Assembly: GCA_032207245.1 (NCBI GenBank)
Contig: CM063505.1
Span: forward strand, 170,220,201 to 170,284,200
Direction: 5' to 3'
DNA: 64,000 bases
Source: Pardosa pseudoannulata
Taxonomy: Eukaryota; Arthropoda; Arachnida; Araneae; Lycosidae
The translations under genes were made by a program, and so were the position numbers. Below, piece after piece: positions 58,818 to 64,000 of this stretch; the first letter of the stretch is position 1; every line of letters begins with the position of its first letter. The notes under the pieces were generated by a model. The model made no database searches and was not told the DNA's origin. It saw nothing but the letters and a program-made list of their open reading frames with translations.

Positions 58818-61800
58818 ATATCAAACAGGATTCTGAAACTTAAGTTTATGAAATGGGTGGTCTTTCATTAGTAAGGCTTTCCTCGCATATGCGTGTTTTC
58901 CTTCAGTGGCTTCAGAGTCGTATAGAGGAAGGGTCACTGTATTTCATTCAAACTCACGAGACAGTCACGATCCTTCGCTTTAGCACGCTTTTAATGCGAA
59001 ATTTCAGTTTGAAAAGACGTTACACTCCCAAAGTGGGAACGTTGCTCATGCTACCAAAGTTCAACGGCCATGACATGGAGCTTTTTCCTCTGCCCTCCTT
59101 TTAAAAAACTCATCCAACATTTTATCCACCCACTAAAACCGTCTAGCTCTCGGAAGGAGCAAGAAAAGTGGTTCACCTAAATTTCACCAAACATATACAA
59201 CATTGGCTTTCTCTCGCACAACTGAAAATTCAGCGAATACTGAAGTAAGAGAAAAAATAAACACGGCCACAATTATTATCCTAGCTAGGATATCTCGATT
59301 TACAGGGCAGTTGCTTCAGTTAACACAATATGTTTGATAGAATTACGGGCGGATGCGGATAAAAATTAAACGATTTATACAACTGCTACGAAAGTAAATA
59401 AGAAAAACGGCGAATTCAATTTGAAAGAACACGCTTTGCACAAACTTCCTACAGGGAAATGAAAGTATACCTTTTATTGAGTAATGCCAGTGACAGAAAC
59501 ATGTAGGATTAATTTCATTTTATAAAATCTGTTCATGCTTAACGTATTGTTCATACGCTTTTTTAGCACAGCTGTAAAGTTCTGAATGTTAGACTCTTGT
59601 AAAATGAGTCTTACTGAAATAATTAAAGAGTTATTTAAAAGTATATTTTAGTTAATTAAACAGTTAAAATGGCGGTAACCTAGTGAATATGAAACATTTA
59701 AATTTCTTTTTAAGAAATTTTTCTTTTTGTGGAAACTTTAATGCCGGAAAGTTTTACCTTTTTCCTTTCTTTTACAACAAATTAATGGGCTTTATTCAGA
59801 TCAATAAATCTGATTTCAGTTAAAAGGGAAAATAATTAAGTTATTCTAATGCAATAACAAAAAAAAAAAATAGTAATGCAAAATGGAATAATCCAGAAGG
59901 TACGATATACATCTTAATAAACAAGGTTCATTAAAATGAAGATTATTCTCGTTATGACGATTTATAGTTGGAGATTTTTAGGTCATGGTTCATCTCAAAA
60001 CACTGGAAACTGAGAATTTATTTAAACCGCAAAGATATAGCTAAAGGCGAGCTGTTCTATTTCGAGTTCATACGAAAATAGAACGAGTTGGAATATAAAA
60101 ATTTGATTATTAAAAAAAACGTTGAATAGCAGAATTAATTGTATGAATGGTTTATGATGTGCATCATGTAAATTGCTTCTCATTTCTGGTAGTTTAACAA
60201 TGTTTTAAAACTTAAATGTAAATTAGTTAATAATGTCATTTAAATACAAAACATAAAGAAGGGTGAATAGATACTATCATCTCCCATTCGTAATGATAGT
60301 ACTAATACTAAACTATTAAATTAGATCAATCGAATTATCAAGTTATTTAAACTAAGAAGTATGTAAGTATACAAAACTTTTAAACAATTACAAATTTATA
60401 TTTAAAAACAAATTTTAATAGTTCAAGATAAAATTTAATCCTGAATAAAAGGTTGTTTTTAAATATATTTGGACGTAGGGATTTTTGTTCGATTAACATA
60501 ATAAATATTGAATATAAATCTAAATATATAAACTCATGCAATTTAAGATTGCATACTTTGTTATGAAATGTTTAGAAAAATATACATAAACCATATCAAA
60601 ATTAAAACGTAACAGAAATTATTAAGTTTTCGATTAACGCCTAACAGATTCCTTCTTCAGTACAGTTCTTGGATTAGTATTGGACAAAAATAAAATCAAC
60701 AACTGTCATTTTTGTTTTGTTTGATCCTGCATAATTATTCTACCTGAAGGAGACGCCTAACAGATTTCTTCTTCAGTACAGTTCTTGGATTAGTATCGGA
60801 CAAAAATAAAATCAACAACTGTCATTTTTGTTTTGTTTAATCCTGCATCATTATTCTACCTGAAGGAGAATACTACCTTCCAGTGACTAAACAATGAAAG
60901 CATACAGCTATTTCGGCAAGTCAAAATGTTGGAGTGATGTTGCACAACTTTTTCTGATCTGTTCTTAGCTAGACTTCTTCATCTTAAACATATCTGTTGT
61001 ACTCGTTAAATGACGACTATAACTCCAAGTTTAATCTTAATATTTTGCTCTAGTAAGGCTTCTTCACGCCGTTAGCAAATCAAATCACCTGGTGGAAGCA
61101 GGAAAATAGAACACAAACAGCTAGAGGATTCACCATTGCCCGACACATCTAATTATATCATAAATCACTAGTTTAAGTATTTGGGTAATGCGCATGGCTC
61201 AGCTATTATAATTTTTCTCTTTCATTTTTACTTTCATACAGGAGAACAATAACTCGAAACCAATGACAATCACACGGGGTTTTTAGCAGTTTGACGGTTA
61301 ATGTAGTTTGAGAAAACATTTATATAGAACGAAATAGATAACTAAACTTAATACAGGTAAGAATTAAAATGAAGAGTTCTAATCGGTTGAAAAGAGAAAC
61401 AAAATTCTACATACTGTCAAACGTTATATCAAGAACACCTATCCTCTCACGTTCAATTTTTCTACACTTCAGTTTTTGTTTACAATATAACAAAAACTTA
61501 GCTTGCAACGAATAAAGAATAATCTGCTATTAAACTTGCATGAGTTAGTTTCTCAAGCATTGTATTTCTTATGCTTTAAAATTTTCTCCAAAAAAAAATT
61601 ACTTTAAAGATTTCAAAAGAAACATACTTCCTCTACATGAAAAATTCTTTGATCTCTTTTAAGAAAAGGGTAAAAAAAGATTCGCAAATCTGTTGATGTG
61701 ATGGGAGAAGGAGGGGAGGAAGCAAAATATGACGAAAATTAAATCCGTCCAACTGTCTGACACCACGAGTTCACTCATCCTACAATTTTCGAAACGTTCA

Positions 61801-62274
61801 GTTATTTTCAACTCATCGGGTATTCCCATCATGTGCCTTTGACATCCGGATGGGCAGTTCCTATCCGGATGAGCACATGAGGATTCATAGGCGTTTTTCG
61901 TTGGAAGCTGCATTTTAAGGTCCTGTTTCAGTTTTCCTTTCATTGGCTTTTGTTTTAATTATCTTTTAGGATAATTACGACGATAAGAATATGGTAACAC
62001 TACACTTTTTCTATGCTCAATATGCCTACCTTTCATAAATTCGAAGACAATATTCGACCTTTATTTTATATCACACGGCGACAAAAATAACCAGCTATTT
62101 CAGTTACCAATGAGGAATTTGCACATGTGGGGGATTCGAACAAAAACTTAATGTTTTTCTGGTAATTTCAGGACTCGTAGATTCCAGAAATATTCTCAAA
62201 AAATGTAAAAAACTGGGTCCATCATTTAAAAAATTAATTTTAAAGTTAAGCGAAAATCACGTGACATCAAAAAG
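58818..62274. other. Gene-poor stretch
   Basis: Apart from the 116-bp duplication (60638-60869) nothing is supported. The minus-strand frame 61943-61659 (NAYESSCAHPDRNCPSGC...) has several cysteines but no recognised domain. The palindromic word ATCCGGAT occurs twice, at 61855 and 61872. Confidence 0.45.
60638..60869. repeat. Tandem duplication, two units of 116 bp
   Basis: CGCCTAACAGATT begins units at 60638 and 60754. They share TTCTTCAGTACAGTTCTTGG, CAAAAATAAAATCAACAACT and TATTCTACCTGAAGGAGA with only a few substitutions, so the duplication is recent. Confidence 0.9.
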
Positions 62275-62286
62275 CTCCGTGATTGG

Positions 62287-62306
62287 TTGTGATGTCATCG
62301 TTCATG
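62287..62306 (-). repeat. Inverted copy of the CRE-containing 20-mer
   Basis: The minus strand reads CATGAACGATGACATCACAA. The plus strand at 63738-63757 reads CATGAACGATGACGTCACAA, so 19 of 20 bases agree in inverted orientation 1.4 kb apart. CTCCG lies outside both copies. An adjacent CACGTG and a CCAAT box (ATTGG, 62282-62286) lie at this end. These could be terminal repeats of an element containing the THAP exon, or duplicated promoter sites. Confidence 0.6.
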
Positions 62307-62515
62307 CAGACCAATATTTTTGTATTGCTTTTAAGCGCGCACTATTTTCCGATTTTGTTTTTGCAAGTTCTTGAAATTTTCTAGCTATCAAAATTTATTT
62401 TTATTTAAACCTGAAGGTTTATTTTATCGATCTAGATAGCTTAGTTATCTCAATTTGTTATAAATGTCTCTTCAACTGGATTTACCAATCAGACAACCTC
62501 CCGAAAATTGACAGC

Positions 62516-62590
62516 ATGTCAATGTTTTCTTTCTTGGCAAAAAACCCGGATTTTATGGGAGCAGAAATACGAGGAATTAAAACCCAAAGG
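62516..62590 (+). CDS. Possible small first exon
   Basis: After a CCAAT/CRE-like stretch (62240-62310) an ATG opens MSMFSFLAKNPDFMGAEIRG and then IKTQ. The frame stays open to AAAG|GTGTGT, a weak donor. It is codon-like in composition but too short to assign. It could be a transposase or host exon, or chance. Confidence 0.2.
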
Positions 62591-62797
62591 TGTGTAAAAT
62601 CATTTATATTTTTTTCCAATTTTACTTAACATGTATTAATACTTTATTCATGCTAAACAACACAGCTCTTTTTGTTTTGTAAACACAAACAAGTCAAATA
62701 AATGTACATATAGCATATACATACACATTTGTAGTTGCATCGTTTTTTATAAATAGAGACGGAGTAATATTAAAATAAAAATTAGAGGAGGTATTTT

Positions 62798-62878
62798 TTG
62801 TGAGACCGGTCTCATTAGCCTTCGTGTTGCAAAAAGTAGACCGTTAGCATTCCAAAACCAAACCAAAACAAAATAATT
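62798..62878 (+). mobile_element. SINE 3' fragment with CCAAAA tail
   Basis: TCATTAGCCTTCGTGTTGCA, AAAGTAGACCGTTAGCATTC and a tail of CCAAAACCAAACCAAAACAA match the 3' half of the SINE at 56088 and show its simple-repeat tail. Only the 3' half is present, as expected for 5'-truncated retroposition. Confidence 0.6.
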
Positions 62879-63434
62879 CTTAGATATTTTAAATATGATG
62901 AAAAGAAATTTAAAATCTTTAAATGGCTTTACTTAATTATTTATACATTTTTAAATAGCAATACAATTTTATTTGCCTTTAATATTAATGTCAAATTAAA
63001 AAATGTATAAAATTTCTCAAATTAAATTTAATTTTTAAAGTAATATAATTATTAAGTATTTTAAAAATATTATACTTTTTTTTTCAAATTAGTCACCAAT
63101 TTAATCGAAAAATATCACTGTTACATTTGATACATAAGAAAGTATGCATCTCTGAAGAAAATATTTATAATACCTTGAAAATACATAACTTTCCCCTCCC
63201 CCGAGTTATTTATTAGATAATTATATGCTTTAGATATTTATATGTTTTTCGATATTTATATGCTTTATAAAATATTTATTGTACTTGAACTCTGTGATAT
63301 TACTCGAAAATTAGCAGTTTTAAAAGTTAAATAGCAGTGGTTAATCAACAATCCTTTTAAAGGTATAGATGTATTTTATATACTTTAATTGTTCTAAAAT
63401 AGTAATATTTAAACAAATGCAAGCATTTATTTAC

Positions 63435-63644
63435 CGAAAAATGGTCTTCACAAACCCATAGAGATGATTTATATGATAATTTGAGGTTTAATTTCTCATC
63501 CCTTTTCCTCTCAGTTGTCCAGATTTTATGTGTATGTGGGTCTTTGGGGACGCTGAAAAATATCTTCTCATTGCAATTAGTTGTTGTATTTTTACAGAGT
63601 GGCACAATACAATATTTAGAGTATGATTTTTTAATGCCAGACAT
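63435..63644 (-). CDS. THAP-domain zinc-finger first exon (partial gene)
   Basis: Seventy codons start MSGIKKSYSKYCIVPLC and end LWVCEDHFS directly before a GTAAAT donor. The C-x4-C pair (CIVPLC) near the start and the C-x2-H pair (CEDH) about 45 residues later are the C2CH ligands of a THAP domain. KIFFSVPKD and a conserved Trp (IWTTE) between them also fit. THAP domains bind DNA in host regulators and in P-element-type transposases. The CEDHF motif is followed directly by the splice donor, as in many THAP genes. No following exon is visible further left in the 62.3-63.4 kb AT-rich stretch. It could be a host gene, a broken copy or a transposon fragment. Confidence 0.7.
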
Positions 63645-63657
63645 AACAAAAAAAATG

Positions 63658-63790
63658 CTATTATATGCGATACTTTACACAAAAAACAAATTTAAAAGTC
63701 GCCTTTTAACATGTAAACAGCAGGAGCTCGGTGTTTACATGAACGATGACGTCACAAACTCGGCGGAGATAAAGTAGCGTTTTTGAGAGA
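63658..63790 (-). promoter_or_regulatory. Putative promoter of the THAP exon with a perfect CRE
   Basis: TGACGTCA at 63747-63754 is a perfect CRE/ATF palindrome. CATGTAAACA and TGTTTACATG flank GCAGGAGCTCGG near 63711-63742 as 10-bp inverted arms that contain forkhead-type TGTTTAC cores. The stretch is GC-richer than its surroundings and lies directly upstream of the THAP start codon. That it acts as a promoter is inferred from position and motifs only. Confidence 0.4.
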
Positions 63791-64000
63791 CGTTAAAGAG
63801 TCCGCTATAAAACCCATTAGAAATCACTCATTAGGCCCCCAAATGAAAGAAAAATAGCTACTGTCCTGCTTACTTTTTTGTCTTCTATCGTTTAAAATCA
63901 AAATTAGAAAACGTGAAAATTCCTCATTGCAGGCTTGCAACTGCTGAGGCACTTTCAAAAAGGTGAGAAAAGTGACAATTAATACAGAATAAGTGACTAA

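Noticed and set aside
61659..61943. Cysteine-containing 94-residue minus-strand frame
   Set aside because: Cysteine spacing fits no zinc finger or toxin-like knot I know, there is no signal peptide, and no good splice context was seen.

Overview
The window looks like AT-rich nuclear DNA of an arthropod. A spider or other arachnid is my best guess, from the spliced gene architecture and the transposon mix, but no marker in the window fixes the taxon. It holds one well-supported protein-coding gene, one probable partial gene at the right edge, and dense transposon debris.

The gene is on the minus strand. Its start codon is at 29339-29337 and its stop codon at 11350-11348. I could join 14 coding exons with GT-AG junctions and matching phases (315+168+139+276+191+64+153+87+146+138+115+95+325+692 = 2904 nt, 967 residues). 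The product is a cytosolic adaptor of the Dof/BCAP/BANK family (Drosophila stumps/Dof, vertebrate PIK3AP1/BCAP and BANK1). In order it has a TIR-like N-terminus, a DBB region, two ankyrin repeats, a YxxM tyrosine motif, a charged helical segment, a proline-rich SH3-type ligand and a C-terminal tail of repeated YDxP-type tyrosines. The family couples tyrosine-kinase receptors (FGF receptors in flies, B-cell and Toll-type receptors in vertebrates) to PI3-kinase, SHP2 and Ras signalling. The introns carry a solo LTR, two or more inverted-repeat elements, a LINE remnant, a piggyBac-type MITE, a SINE fragment and a large TA-rich microsatellite.

Left of the gene (1-11 kb) are a LINE reverse-transcriptase remnant, piggyBac-type MITEs flanked by TTAA, an AT-rich 315-505 bp tandem array interrupted by a foreign insert, and a perfect 17-bp-arm hairpin. 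Right of the gene (29.4-62 kb) I find no convincing host gene. That stretch holds several hAT-type elements with recognisable 8-bp target duplications (two carry remnants of the hAT dimerisation domain), a degenerate pogo/Tigger-like transposase start, a mariner/Tc1-type element, a tRNA-derived SINE family, TA microsatellites and tandem duplications. At 55.4-56.5 kb three elements are nested: a SINE inside a mariner-type element inside a hAT-type element.

The last 2 kb hold a THAP zinc-finger first exon on the minus strand (63644-63435). It lies between inverted copies of a 20-bp CRE-like sequence, either as a host gene with its promoter or as part of a transposon. I saw no operons, CRISPR arrays, rRNA genes or stand-alone tRNA genes.
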